Shown here piece after piece: positions 28,914 to 38,963 of a stretch of DNA of 64,000 nt. This stretch comes from Lelliottia nimipressuralis. GTDB taxonomy: Bacteria > Pseudomonadota > Gammaproteobacteria > Enterobacterales > Enterobacteriaceae. Within the stretch, counting starts at the first letter, position 1, and every line of letters begins with the position of its first letter. The position numbers were made by a program, and so were the translations under genes. The notes under the pieces were generated by a model. The model saw only the letters and a list, made by a program, of their open reading frames with translations, did not search any database and was not told the DNA's origin. The stretch lies in NCBI RefSeq assembly GCF_004115925.1, contig NZ_SDDX01000009.1, forward strand, positions 1 to 64,000. The letters run 5' to 3'.

Positions 28914-30901
28914 CGCATTTTCTTCGCCTGATAACGCTTGAGCCAGCGCTCGAATGCGGCAGCGGGCATCGGCTTAGCAAACAGAAAACCCTGCCGTTCG
29001 TTGACGCCGTTCTTGGTCAGAAAGGCGTCTTCTTTCGCGCTCTCCACACCTTCCGCGATGACCTGTAAATTCAACGCCTGAGCCACGGCCACAATGGCGC
29101 GCACCAGCGACTGTGAAATCGACTGCTTATGGATATCGCGCACAAACACCTGGTCGAGCTTAATGGCGTCAATCGGGAAGCGGGCCAGCTGGGACAAGGA
29201 GGAATACCCGGTGCCGAAGTCATCGAGGTGAATTTGTGCCCCCAACTGACTGAATTGTTGGATCACCGACAGCGCCAGCTCCTCGTTTTCAATCAGGCAG
29301 CTTTCCGTCAGTTCCACATCAATCGGGCAGTATTCGAAATGAAGATCTTTCAGCGCCTGCTTGAGATCGCTGAAGATCGTCTGGTCCGCGAGTTGTCGCG
29401 CAGAGACGTTTACCGCCACCCGCAGGTTGATACCTTTATCACGCCATTTCGCGACCTGACGCACCACGTCGAGCATGACCCAGCGCCCGAGGGGGACAAT
29501 CAGCCCCGACTCTTCGGCGTAGGAGATAAACTCCAGCGGCGGAATCAGCCCGCGCTCTGGCGACTGCCAGCGCACCAGTGCTTCGAGGCTACGCACTTCG
29601 CCGCGCCAGGTTATTTTCGGCTGGTAGTGAATCAGGAGCTGATCGTTATCCAGCGCTTTGCGCAGGTTCGTATCCAGCCACAGGTATTCGAATACCCGTT
29701 GGTTCATTTCAGGCGAGAAGACGCAGAACTTGCCGCGTCCGCTCTCTTTGGCCGTGTACATCGCCGTATCGGCGTTGCGAATAATGCTCTCGCGATCGGT
29801 GCCGTGCTGCGGTGCCAGTGAGATCCCCAGCGAACAGCCGGTGTAGATTTCGATAAGACCGATGCGGAAGGGCTGGCGCAGACGCGTCAGGATGCGCGAA
29901 GCCATCGCCTCAAGGGTGCTTTGTGAGGTGTTGGTCGCCAGCACGATAAACTCATCGCCGCCGAGACGCGCCAGCACCTGACCCTCTTCCAGGCAGCTTA
30001 AAATCGCCAGGGCGACCGCCTGCAGTAGCTGATCGCCAAACATATGCCCGTAGGCATCGTTCACTTTTTTAAAGTTATCGAGATCAAGATACACCACGCC
30101 GACTTGAGCCTCGCCGCGCGTATCGATCGCGTCGCTGATGAGTTCATGAATGGCGTTGCGGTTGGGGAGGCCGGTAATGGTGTCGGTATTGGCCAGCACG
30201 CGCAGACGCTCCTGCGCGCGGCGTTCTTCAGTGATATCCGTGCCGGAACAGATAAGAAAAATTTCATTTTTCCCGCTGCCGCTGTGGACGAATTTGTTTC
30301 TGAACAGAAACAATCGTTGGCCTTTTCGGGTCTTGATCCAGCGCTCGACTTCGTAAGAACTGCCGTTACGGAAAAAACCGGAAATATTTCGTTTAGATGC
30401 TGCCGCTTCGCTGCGGCTCATGAACAGCTTAAAGACGTTTTGCCCGATTACTTCCTGCTCTTTCATGCCGGTATATTCTTCGCTCAGACGATTAAAGCGC
30501 TGAATATTGCCCTGCTGATCGAGGATCACAATTACCGAGTTAGCTTCAGAAACCACCTGCTCGGCAAAGGATAACCCCTGTACCAGGTCGCGCGCGACGG
30601 AAGGGGTGTCGTTCCAGGCAGAGGCTGTACCTGCCCACTCTTTTTTGTTGATTTTGCGCCCCACCAGATGGACGGGAACATCGGTGCCGTACAGGGAAAG
30701 GGTCAGGGTGATGCTGGAGGTAATAACGGTGAGCTGACGAATCAGTTCTGCTTGATCGTCGCTTAAGGCGATGACCTGCGTCGTGTCCGAGTTTTCACTG
30801 GCGGCGAGATGGAGAGCATTACTGTCCGCTGTAAGACGCCACCAGGGGCTGTGTGTGCCCATGTAACGAAACAGCAAATTATGCTCCAGATCGTCAATCA
30901 T
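28910..30901 (-). CDS. rpfR: DSF receptor / c-di-GMP phosphodiesterase RpfR (PdeR/Gmr ortholog)
   Basis: The 663-residue protein has an N-terminal region (1-~85) corresponding to the FI (RpfF-interaction) domain, a PAS domain (~110-230), a GGDEF domain (~235-395) and an EAL domain (~405-655). GGDEF is intact at 314-318 (ARLGGDEF) and EAL at 440-442 (SLEALVRW), with the metal and catalytic residues in [27 protein letters not shown] and IAEGVES. So both activities could exist, though phosphodiesterase activity dominates in studied RpfR proteins and is stimulated by BDSF binding to PAS. In E. coli the ortholog (PdeR, YciR) helps control curli without an rpfF partner; here rpfF is adjacent. Confidence 0.93.
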   Translation of the reverse strand: MIDDLEHNLLFRYMGTHSPWWRLTADSNALHLAASENSDTTQVIALSDDQAELIRQLTVITSSITLTLSLYGTDVPVHLVGRKINKKEWAGTASAWNDTPSVARDLVQGLSFAEQVVSEANSVIVILDQQGNIQRFNRLSEEYTGMKEQEVIGQNVFKLFMSRSEAAASKRNISGFFRNGSSYEVERWIKTRKGQRLFLFRNKFVHSGSGKNEIFLICSGTDITEERRAQERLRVLANTDTITGLPNRNAIHELISDAIDTRGEAQVGVVYLDLDNFKKVNDAYGHMFGDQLLQAVALAILSCLEEGQVLARLGGDEFIVLATNTSQSTLEAMASRILTRLRQPFRIGLIEIYTGCSLGISLAPQHGTDRESIIRNADTAMYTAKESGRGKFCVFSPEMNQRVFEYLWLDTNLRKALDNDQLLIHYQPKITWRGEVRSLEALVRWQSPERGLIPPLEFISYAEESGLIVPLGRWVMLDVVRQVAKWRDKGINLRVAVNVSARQLADQTIFSDLKQALKDLHFEYCPIDVELTESCLIENEELALSVIQQFSQLGAQIHLDDFGTGYSSLSQLARFPIDAIKLDQVFVRDIHKQSISQSLVRAIVAVAQALNLQVIAEGVESAKEDAFLTKNGVNERQGFLFAKPMPAAAFERWLKRYQAKKMR

Positions 30902-31221
30902 GTTTTCTCCCGGACCTGCTCAATGGCGCAAAATTATGCATTTGCATTCGACTTTTCCGTAATGACACAGCGGCATAACCGAGCTGAACTTATTGTTTTT
31001 CCCTACATTCTTATATTAAAACGAGAAGTGATAAAAAGGATACATGTGGATAAAAATTCCCGTAACCAAAGATGACGGTCTTCTTTTACTGTAGATAATT
31101 GTGATTGTTTTTGTGGGCTTCGAGAGGAATATATTAAGAAAAAGTGATGAATACACGATTTAGCAAGGGAAGAAAAATGTCGGCGTTCCCAAAAAGAAAC
31201 CGCCGACATATTTAAGGCTTA
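30902..31221. other. rnb-rpfR intergenic region
   Basis: About 320 AT-rich bp separate rnb (upstream on the minus strand) from rpfR. The rnb terminator occupies 31172-31209 and the rpfR promoter must lie between about 30905 and 31100. No known operator was recognised. No credible gene is present. Confidence 0.4.
31172..31209 (-). terminator. rnb terminator
   Basis: On the minus strand ATGTCGGCG pairs with CGCCGACAT around a 15-nt loop and is followed by TTTTTCTT, 13 bp after the rnb stop. Confidence 0.85.
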
Positions 31222-33155
31222 TCAGGCAACAGGGCGCGCGATAATACTGCGGGTTTCCATGCGCACTTCTGCAATATTGACATCAATCACATCGGTGACC
31301 TTGTAAACCGTCTCACCTTTGATCTGCACCGCGCCATTTTCCTGGCTGCAGGTCAGCTCATCGCGGACCGCATGCAGGAACGGGGCAGGGATAAAGGCAA
31401 CGGCACCATTGTCCACCAGACGCACGCGCATACCGCCGCGGCTAACGTCAATGATCTCTGCCGCGAAACGGGTCTCCGTTCCGGCTTTATCATTCAGGAA
31501 GCGTGCGTACAGCCAGTCACCGACATCGCGTTCAGCCATGCGGTTCAGGCGGCGACGCTCTGCCATCTGGATGGTTGTCTCTTCCTGCGGACGGGCGATG
31601 GTTTCACCCTTGATGATCGCTTTCAGCAGACGGTGGTTCACCATGTCGCCGTATTTACGAATCGGTGAGGTCCAGGTCGCGTAAGCCTCGAGACCGAGGC
31701 CAAAGTGCGGGCCAGGTTCGGTGCTGATTTCGGCGAAGGACTGGAAGCGACGGATGCGGCTGTCGAGGAAACCAGACGGCTGTGCGTCCAGTTCGCGGCG
31801 CAGTTTGCAGAAGCCATTCAGCGTCAGCACTTCCTGCGGATCGACGTGTACGTCATGCGTTTTCAGCAGGGCAGCCAGCGCTTCGGTGTTCGCCGGATCA
31901 AAACCGGTATGAACGTTGTAAATACCAAAGCCTAATTTGTCGCGCAGCACACGGGCGGCACAAATGTTGGCGGCAATCATCGACTCTTCAACGATGCGGT
32001 TGGCGATACGACGCGGTTCAGCAACGATATCCAGCACTTCGCCTTTTTCACCCAGTACAAAGCGGTAATCCGGACGATCTTTAAACACCAGCGCATGGGT
32101 TTTACGCCATTCGCCACGGCTCAGGCAGAGGCGCTGCAGCAGGGTAATTTGCTGAGCAATCGCTTCGCTTTCCGGCTTCCAGCTGCCGGTGTTCTCCAGC
32201 CAGTCGGAGACATCGTCATACGCCAGCTTCGCTTTGGATTCGATGGTCGCGGCGAAGAATTCGATATCGTCTTCAATCGTGCCGTCTGCGGCAACGGTCA
32301 TGCGACAGGCGAGTACCGGGCGGAATTCGTTCGGACGAAGAGAGCAGAGATCGTCGGAAAGTTCACGCGGCAGCATCGGGATATTGAAGCCCGGCAGATA
32401 GTTAGTGAACGCGCGAATTTTCGCTGAGTCGTCCAGCTTGCTGCCTTCAGCAATCCAGGCGGTCGGATCGGCAATCGCGACGGTCAGGTGCAGTTTGTCG
32501 TCACTGCCTTCTTCGATATACAGCGCATCATCATATCCTGGGTGCTGGCGCTGTCGATAGTGACAAAGTTCAGGGCGGTCAGATCGCGACGCGCCAGGCC
32601 TTCATCCATCATCTCGGTCGCAACGCCGTTTGGCGCCTCTTTTTCCAGATTATGACGGGCAAGCGTTACCCACCACGGCACGAAATGATCGTCGCTGTAG
32701 GTAATAAAATGAGTCAGTTCTGCGTAGAAACCGCGATCGCCTTTCAGCGGATGGCGACGCATCTGGGCAACGGCCCAGTCACCTTCTTTAAAATCGTGTT
32801 CAACGCCGCGTTCTGCGCGGCAAGGGATAGCATCTTTGAGCAGCGGATGGTCCGGCACAATAGACAGACGATCGTCTTTGCGATGCACTTTACCGACAAA
32901 ACGGGTCAGGAAAGGTTCGATCAATTCTTCTGGCTCGGCGGATTCACGATCTTTTTCGGTGTGAATCACTGCCGTCACACGATCGCCGTGCATCACTTTT
33001 TTCATCTGCGGAGGCGGGATGAAATAGCTTTTCTGTGCATCGACTTCCAGGAAGCCAAAGCCCTTTTCCGTGGCTTTTACCACCCCTTCAGCGCGTGGCG
33101 TCTGGGAATGCAGTTGCTGTTTAAGCTGCGCTAGCAGCGGGTTGTCCTGAAGCAT
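31222..33155 (-). pseudogene. rnb: RNase II, frameshifted at the catalytic motif
   Basis: The first 208 codons (from [10 protein letters not shown] at 33155) and the remainder (down to ARPVA at 31222) are both closely like E. coli RNase II, a processive 3'-5' exoribonuclease, but they lie in different frames. After Asp207-Met208 the DNA reads GATATGATGATG where GATATGGATGATG is expected: one G of a GG pair is missing at about 32532. As written, translation ends at 32484 after 223 residues and loses Asp209, Asp210 and the S1 domain. Restoring one base gives exactly 644 residues, the E. coli length. This may be a real recent mutation or a sequencing/assembly error; no other damage is seen. Confidence 0.9.
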
Positions 33156-33242
33156 AGTGTTCTATTTTCGTGGCCATTGAGCGGCTGACAGTTTTACGCG
33201 AATCTCACTGCTACAGCAAGCGCATTTAGGGATTGTGCAGGG

Positions 33243-34244
33243 TTATTGGCCCTTGCTTAAGGCGATTTTCAGGCGGTTGATCCAGCCCAAAAAAGCACTC
33301 CAGGTCAGTAAATGGATGGCGTCGGCGGCGGGAATACCCTCTTCAATAAGAGGGGAAAATTGCGCGGCGCTAAAGCGATCGGGAGAGCGGCTCAACAGTT
33401 CGGTCGCGGCAAGCACAGACGCCAGCGCGCCATAGCGCGAGTTTGCCGTGTGCATATCGCTTTGCAGGAATTCACCCACGCATTCGAGCAGCGCCGGTTC
33501 GTGGCACAGGACTGGCGTTAGCTCACGTAACAGCGGCTCTGCCTGCCAGCGGGAGAGCGATTCCAGCTGCTGAGCGGTGGCGTAGCGTAACTCTACACCC
33601 GGGAAAATCGGCTCCCACGCACTCATATCCACATCAGGAATCAGCGCATGCGGCGGAATATGGTGTCCAGGCAGCCAGCGCACAGGGTGCCCCAGCATTG
33701 CCTGAAATGACGCTACCACGCGGGCCTGAAAACCGATAAAGCCAATAATCTGGTTGATGACAATAACGTCGTAGGTCGTCAGGCCGACCTCATCGAGCTG
33801 CAGTTGCGCTTTGCCGTCGATAATATCCGGCGAACTGGCCAGCTGGCGGGCGTACTGGGTGATTTGGGCGAGGCGTTGGTTACTTTCACGCGAGGAGTCA
33901 GGGCCGGGAAGTGGGGCGAGCAGGGCGGCATAGTGGTTACACAGTCGCTGAACACCACAGGCCTGTGCCACGGTCAACGCGGTGCTCAGGCGGTCATAGG
34001 CGCTGAGCGTGTGCAGGCGATTCACCGCGATATGCAACGGGAACAGCAAATCGCACAGCGCACGCGCCGGTTTCAGCCAGCTTTCGCACGGGGTCACAAT
34101 CTCTGTGGGCAAGGCTAAATCGAGCAGAAAACGATCGTCGACATGAGCGGCCTCGGGAACCAGCGGCAAAACATCATCCCGACAGTGATTTGTCTGGGTC
34201 TCGTGATACCAGTGGCCTTTGCCGGTAAAGCGGCGTTGTTCCAT
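33243..34244 (-). CDS. yciW: YciW, CysB-regulated protein of unknown enzymatic role
   Basis: A 333-residue cytoplasmic protein whose N-terminal two thirds match E. coli YciW (SWLKPARALCDLLFPLHIAVNRLHTLSAYDRL region, residues ~60-90). It is related to the AhpD/carboxymuconolactone-decarboxylase-like fold, but I do not see the CxxC redox pair. In E. coli yciW is under CysB control and has been linked to cysteine and sulfur metabolism. The ATG follows AAGGAAC. It lies 87 bp upstream of rnb on the same strand. Confidence 0.85.
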   Translation of the reverse strand: MEQRRFTGKGHWYHETQTNHCRDDVLPLVPEAAHVDDRFLLDLALPTEIVTPCESWLKPARALCDLLFPLHIAVNRLHTLSAYDRLSTALTVAQACGVQRLCNHYAALLAPLPGPDSSRESNQRLAQITQYARQLASSPDIIDGKAQLQLDEVGLTTYDVIVINQIIGFIGFQARVVASFQAMLGHPVRWLPGHHIPPHALIPDVDMSAWEPIFPGVELRYATAQQLESLSRWQAEPLLRELTPVLCHEPALLECVGEFLQSDMHTANSRYGALASVLAATELLSRSPDRFSAAQFSPLIEEGIPAADAIHLLTWSAFLGWINRLKIALSKGQ

Positions 34245-34374
34245 GTGCGTTCCTTGATCTCAAATGGCGATCAATATCCTGGCGCATGGCTTTCAGTGCG
34301 AAAAATATTGTTAGGTGATAACAAATAGCGGAACGGAATAACGACGGGGAAAAGGGCGGTTCTGGCGGGAGAAA

Positions 34375-34402
34375 CACTCTCTTCCCGTGCGGGAAGAGAG
34401 TG
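34375..34402 (-). terminator. fabI terminator
   Basis: CACTCTCTTCCC-GTGC-GGGAAGAGAGTG is a 12-bp perfect stem directly beyond the fabI stop, followed on the minus strand by TTTCTCCC. It separates fabI from yciW. Confidence 0.7.
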
Positions 34403-34408
34403 AAACAC

Positions 34409-35197
34409 TTATTTGATTTCCAGCTCGTTCATTGCCGCGATGTTGAAACCGCCGTCAACGTGAACCACTTCGCCGGAAATACCCGCAGAGAGGTCAGAGC
34501 ACAGGAAGGCTGCGGAGTTACCCACGTCTTCGATGGTGACGGTACGACGAATCGGCGTAACCGCTTCGCAATGCGCCAGCATTTTACGGAAATCTTTGAT
34601 ACCGGATGCCGCCAGCGTACGGATTGGGCCAGCAGAGATACCGTTAACACGCACGCCTTCAGGACCCATCGCGTTCGCCATGTAGCGCACGTTAGCTTCC
34701 AGAGAGGCTTTCGCCAGGCCCATCACGTTGTAGTTAGGGATAGCGCGCTCAGCACCCAGGTAAGACAGGGTCAGCAGAGCGGAACCTGGGTTCAGCATGG
34801 TGCGGCAGGATTTAGCCATCGCCACAAAGCTGTAAGAGCTGATGTCGTGAGCGATTTTGAAGCCTTCACGGGTTACCGCATTCACGTAGTCGCCATCCAG
34901 CTGATCGCCCGGTGCAAAACCGATTGAGTGAACGAAGCCGTCGAATTTCGGCCAGACTTTTGAAAGCTCAGCAAACATGCCATCGATGCTTTCGTCTTGT
35001 GCAACGTCGCATTCCAGAATGATGCTGGAACCCAGCTGCGCGGCGAACTCTTCAACGCGGCCTTTCAGCTTGTCGTTCTGGTAGGTGAACGCAAGCTCAG
35101 CGCCTTCGCGGTGCATAGCCTGTGCAATGCCGTAGGCGATGGACAGTTTGCTGGCAACGCCAGTCACCAGAATGCGCTTACCGGAAAGAAAACCCAT
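34409..35197 (-). CDS. fabI: Enoyl-[acyl-carrier-protein] reductase (NADH)
   Basis: FabI (262 residues, E. coli 262) carries out the last reduction of each fatty acid elongation cycle. The Y-x6-K type active site is in [15 protein letters not shown] (Tyr156, Lys163) with Tyr146 just before (LSYLGAE). The wild-type Gly93 context [11 protein letters not shown], part of the triclosan-binding site in E. coli, is unchanged. ycjD, found between fabI and sapF in E. coli, is absent. Confidence 0.98.
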   Translation of the reverse strand: MGFLSGKRILVTGVASKLSIAYGIAQAMHREGAELAFTYQNDKLKGRVEEFAAQLGSSIILECDVAQDESIDGMFAELSKVWPKFDGFVHSIGFAPGDQLDGDYVNAVTREGFKIAHDISSYSFVAMAKSCRTMLNPGSALLTLSYLGAERAIPNYNVMGLAKASLEANVRYMANAMGPEGVRVNGISAGPIRTLAASGIKDFRKMLAHCEAVTPIRRTVTIEDVGNSAAFLCSDLSAGISGEVVHVDGGFNIAAMNELEIK

Positions 35198-35321
35198 AGC
35201 TTAGATCCTTATATTCATTGTTATGGCGAACGCCCTCTCATCGTGGCGATCGTCGTTAAAACGCGGCGATAATAGCACGTGTCGCGTTCAGAGTTAATCC
35301 GACCACTTTATATGGCCGGTG

Positions 35322-36128
35322 TCATTTATCCTTGCGCCAGGCATCAGCCGTCAGCGCCTCACCGAAATGCCCGGCGATCAGGCGCTTGGTCAGGTCGTGC
35401 AGCGGGGAGGCCAGCACATCGGCGGTGCTTCCGCGCTCCACTACTTCACCCTGATGCATTACCAGCACCTGGTCGCTGATGTGTTTCATCATTCCTAAAT
35501 GCTGGGTCACATAGATATACGAAATACCCTGTTTCTCCTGCAATTCAAGCATCAGGTTGATGAGCTGTGAACGCATCGACATATCGAGTGATGCCAGCGC
35601 TTCGTCGGCGATAATCACCTTCGGGCGCAGGATCAACGCGCGCGCAAGCCCGAGACGCTGTTTCTGCCCCGGTGCCAGCATGTGCGGATAATAGCTGACG
35701 TGGTCGGGCAGCAGGCCGACCATGCGCAGCGTTTCGATAATACGTTTACGCCGCTCTTCTGGCTCCAGATCGGTATTCAGGCGTAGCGGGAAATCCAGAA
35801 TCTGCGAGATACGCTGACGCGGATTGAGCGACGTCGACGGGTCCTGGAAAATCATACGAATGCGCTGACTGCGGAACGAATAGTCGCCAAACGACAGAAA
35901 ATGGTCGTCGATCAGCACATCACCCGCCGTCGGCTCGACCATCCCCGCCAGCATCTTCGCGAGCGTAGATTTCCCCGATCCGTTTTCGCCGATAATCGCC
36001 AGCGTCTGCTTCTCGCGCAGGGTAAAGCTGAGAGGCTTCACCGCTTCGACAGTTTGACGATGAAACAGCCCCGTGCGATAGCGAAAGGTCTTACTCAGGT
36101 TGCGAACTTCCAGCAACGTTTCGACCAT
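35322..36128 (-). CDS. sapF: SapF, ATP-binding subunit of the Sap transporter
   Basis: The 268-residue ABC ATPase has Walker A GENGSGKST (residues ~46-54), a degenerate signature APGQKQRLGLARAL, and Walker B VIIADEALASLD. It is the last gene of sapABCDF and follows sapD directly. In Salmonella the Sap system contributes to antimicrobial-peptide resistance; in E. coli SapBCDF is reported to export putrescine and to affect Trk potassium uptake. Confidence 0.96.
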   Translation of the reverse strand: MVETLLEVRNLSKTFRYRTGLFHRQTVEAVKPLSFTLREKQTLAIIGENGSGKSTLAKMLAGMVEPTAGDVLIDDHFLSFGDYSFRSQRIRMIFQDPSTSLNPRQRISQILDFPLRLNTDLEPEERRKRIIETLRMVGLLPDHVSYYPHMLAPGQKQRLGLARALILRPKVIIADEALASLDMSMRSQLINLMLELQEKQGISYIYVTQHLGMMKHISDQVLVMHQGEVVERGSTADVLASPLHDLTKRLIAGHFGEALTADAWRKDK

Positions 36129-37121
36129 TTACTCTCTCTCCATGTTCAGCGGGAAATGACAGGCGTACAGATGGTTTTTCGCGCCGGTCAGGCGGGGCGT
36201 TTCAATGCATTCGCGCTGGGCGTACGGGCAGCGTGGGCCGAGTCGGCAGCCAATGGGCAGCGACTCCAGCAGCGGGATGGCGCCCGGCAAGGTATTCAGT
36301 CGGCTTTTATGCGGCATCGCGCTGCCAAAATCCGGGATCGCGCGAATCAGCGCCTGGGTATACGGATGGTGCGGCGTCGTCACCAGATCTTCGCTGATGG
36401 CCGTTTCTACCGTCTGACCGCAGTACATCACGTCGATCTTGTCCGCCCATTTGCTCAGCATCTGCAGGTCATGGCTGATGAGCAGAATGGTGGTGTTGTT
36501 GTTCTGATTCAGACGCGACAGCAGGCGGAAAATCTGCGCCTGGGTGGTCGGCTCCATGGCGTTGGTCGGCTCATCGGCGATCAGCAGGCGCGGCTGATTG
36601 GCAAGCGCAATGGCGATCATCACCTTCTGGCACTCACCGTCCGTCAGCTCATAGGGGAAACTGCGCATCGCATCTTTATGGTCTTTAATCCCCACGCGGT
36701 GCAGCAGCTCAATTGCGCGGCGTTTACGCCAGCCGACACGCTGCCACCAGCGGCCTTTATAGGTCCAGCCAGGGATATTCTGCATCAGTTGTTTCCCGAC
36801 GCGTTCCGACGGATCGAGACACGACTGCGGCTCCTGGAAGATCATCGACACGTTATGACCCACCAGCTTGCGCCGTTCGCGAGGCGACAGGCGCAGGAGA
36901 TCGATATCGTCAAAACGCATACGGTCTGCGGTCACGCGCCAGTTATCTTTGGCAACGCCGCAGATCGCTTTCGCGATAAGGCTTTTACCAGAACCGGATT
37001 CGCCCACCAGCCCACGGATTTCACCCTCGGCCAGCGTAATACTGATGCGGTCGACCGCTTTGACCCAGCCTTCGCCGGTCTTAAATTCAATGGTCAGATT
37101 GCGGATATCAAGTAACGGCAT
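36129..37121 (-). CDS. sapD: SapD, ATP-binding subunit of the Sap transporter
   Basis: The 330-residue ATPase of the oligopeptide/dipeptide family has Walker [10 protein letters not shown], signature-like [12 protein letters not shown], Walker [13 protein letters not shown] and the family's C-terminal cysteine region ([15 protein letters not shown]). It overlaps sapC by one base. In E. coli SapD also supports ATP-dependent activity of the TrkH/TrkG potassium transporters. Confidence 0.96.
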   Translation of the reverse strand: MPLLDIRNLTIEFKTGEGWVKAVDRISITLAEGEIRGLVGESGSGKSLIAKAICGVAKDNWRVTADRMRFDDIDLLRLSPRERRKLVGHNVSMIFQEPQSCLDPSERVGKQLMQNIPGWTYKGRWWQRVGWRKRRAIELLHRVGIKDHKDAMRSFPYELTDGECQKVMIAIALANQPRLLIADEPTNAMEPTTQAQIFRLLSRLNQNNNTTILLISHDLQMLSKWADKIDVMYCGQTVETAISEDLVTTPHHPYTQALIRAIPDFGSAMPHKSRLNTLPGAIPLLESLPIGCRLGPRCPYAQRECIETPRLTGAKNHLYACHFPLNMERE

Positions 37122-38011
37122 TATTGCACCCCCGCATTAATTGCGCGGCGAATACCGTCGCCCAGCAGGTTGATCAGCAGCACGCTCACCATAATGGCAG
37201 CACCGGGCAGCATCACCGTCCACGGCGCGACATAGATCAGTTCGAGCGCATCGCCGAGCATTGCCCCCCATTCAGGCGAGGGCAGCTGCGCGCCGAGATC
37301 GAGAAAACCGAGCGCGGCAATATCCAGAATCGCCATCGACAGGGCGCGGGTGATTTCGGTCACCAGCCCCGAGGCGATATTCGGCATCACCGCGAACCAC
37401 AAAATATTCAGCGTAGTGGCGCCATCAAGACGCGCTGCCACCACGTACTCTTTTTCCAGCTCATCATGCACCATGCTGTAAACCGAGCGCACCATGCGCG
37501 GCAGCAGCGCCAGCCAGACGGCAAACATCGCATGGGACAGATGCGGCCCGGCGAACGCCACCACGATAATCGCCAGCAGCAGAGACGGGATCGACAGCAG
37601 GGTATCGAGAATATGGTTCAGCACCGCCGAACGCAGGCCGTGCGTGGCGCCCGCAAACACCCCGAGCGCCAGGCCAAAGAAGGTCGCGGCGAACGTGACG
37701 ACGAACGCGCCGCCGACGGTCGGGGCCGCGCCACTTAACAGGCGACTCAGCACATCGCGACCTAAATCGTCCGTGCCCAGGAAGAACGACACTTCGCCGT
37801 AGCGCGACCACGACGGTGGTAACAACTGATAGCCGAGGAACTGCTGATCAAGCCCGTAAGGGGCAAACCAGCCGCCAAAAATACAGAGCAGCGCCAGGCC
37901 GCCACAGCCGTACAAACCGATCATCGCTGTGGTGTCGCCGTAGAATTTGCGCCATACGGTACGGACTACGCCGGGCGTGCGCTTCTCACGGTATACGCTA
38001 TCGTAAGGCAT
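37121..38011 (-). CDS. sapC: SapC permease
   Basis: The 296-residue inner-membrane permease of the DppC/OppC type has an N-terminal segment before TM1 (~residues 30-50), about six membrane helices and the coupling-helix EAA-type region ([21 protein letters not shown]). It overlaps sapB by 14 bp, showing tight operon packing. Confidence 0.96.
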   Translation of the reverse strand: MPYDSVYREKRTPGVVRTVWRKFYGDTTAMIGLYGCGGLALLCIFGGWFAPYGLDQQFLGYQLLPPSWSRYGEVSFFLGTDDLGRDVLSRLLSGAAPTVGGAFVVTFAATFFGLALGVFAGATHGLRSAVLNHILDTLLSIPSLLLAIIVVAFAGPHLSHAMFAVWLALLPRMVRSVYSMVHDELEKEYVVAARLDGATTLNILWFAVMPNIASGLVTEITRALSMAILDIAALGFLDLGAQLPSPEWGAMLGDALELIYVAPWTVMLPGAAIMVSVLLINLLGDGIRRAINAGVQ

Positions 38012-38963
38012 ACGATTCCTTATGTTTCAGCGGGTTGGCCATAGCACCCAAAATGTCAGAAATCACGTTCACGATAATCACCAACGAACCGATCACCATC
38101 ACACCGGCAGATATCGCCGCATAGTCTTGCTGACGAATGGCGTTGATCATCCAGCGGCCCAGACCCGGCCAGCTGAACACCATTTCAGTAATCATCGCCA
38201 GGGTCAGCATGGTGGAGAATTGCAGCCCCAGGCGCGGAATGACCGGCGGAAGGGCGTTATGCAGGACGTGACGACGTAAAACCGTCAGGCGAGAGAGGCC
38301 GCGAGTGGCAGCTGCTTTCACGTAGTTTTGCTCAAACACATCGATAGTGCTGGTGCGCATCAGGCGAATCACTTCCGTGGTTGGCGCGACCGCCAGCGTC
38401 AGCACCGGCAGCACCATGTGGCGCAGGGTACTGATGATCATTTCGTGACGCCAGACGGAGTCAGAAAGCCAGGCGTCGATAATCGCAAATCCGGTGACGG
38501 TTTTGACGGTATACAGCAGATCAAAGCGACCTGAGACCGGCAGCCAGCCCAGGGTCAGAGAGAAGAACAGCGTCAGCAATAGCGCCAGCCAGAACACCGG
38601 AATCGAGAAGCCGAGCAGGGCGAGGGCGCTGATCAGCTTATCCTGCCATTTATTGCGAGTGATCCCCGCCAGCATCCCCACAGGAATGCCCACCAGCAGG
38701 GCAAAACTAAAGGCCAGAATGCACAATTCCATGGTCGCCGGGAACACCTCTTTCAACTGCTCAGAGATCAGCTGGCCGTTAATGCTGGAGACACCAAAGT
38801 CCCAGTGCAATACGCCGTTAAACCAAAACATCCAGGCATCCCAGAAGGACGATCCCTGCAGCGGGGCATGGGGCGTGAAATAGCTCAGGCTGAAGCCGAT
38901 AAAGGTCAGAAAAAACAGCGTCACTGCCAGCAGCAACAGACGGCGTAAGGTAAAAATAATCAT
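37998..38963 (-). CDS. sapB: SapB permease
   Basis: The 321-residue DppB/OppB-type permease has TM1 at residues 8-28 and the EAA-like motif [20 protein letters not shown] before the last helices. It overlaps both sapA (4 bp) and sapC (14 bp). It is expected to form a heterodimeric channel with SapC. Confidence 0.96.
   Translation of the reverse strand: MIIFTLRRLLLLAVTLFFLTFIGFSLSYFTPHAPLQGSSFWDAWMFWFNGVLHWDFGVSSINGQLISEQLKEVFPATMELCILAFSFALLVGIPVGMLAGITRNKWQDKLISALALLGFSIPVFWLALLLTLFFSLTLGWLPVSGRFDLLYTVKTVTGFAIIDAWLSDSVWRHEMIISTLRHMVLPVLTLAVAPTTEVIRLMRTSTIDVFEQNYVKAAATRGLSRLTVLRRHVLHNALPPVIPRLGLQFSTMLTLAMITEMVFSWPGLGRWMINAIRQQDYAAISAGVMVIGSLVIIVNVISDILGAMANPLKHKESYALR

Noticed and set aside
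31222..32376. A separate gene for a 384-residue RNase II-like protein
   Set aside because: It is the frameshifted C-terminal part of rnb: its frame continues upstream to the deletion at 32532 and has no own start signal.
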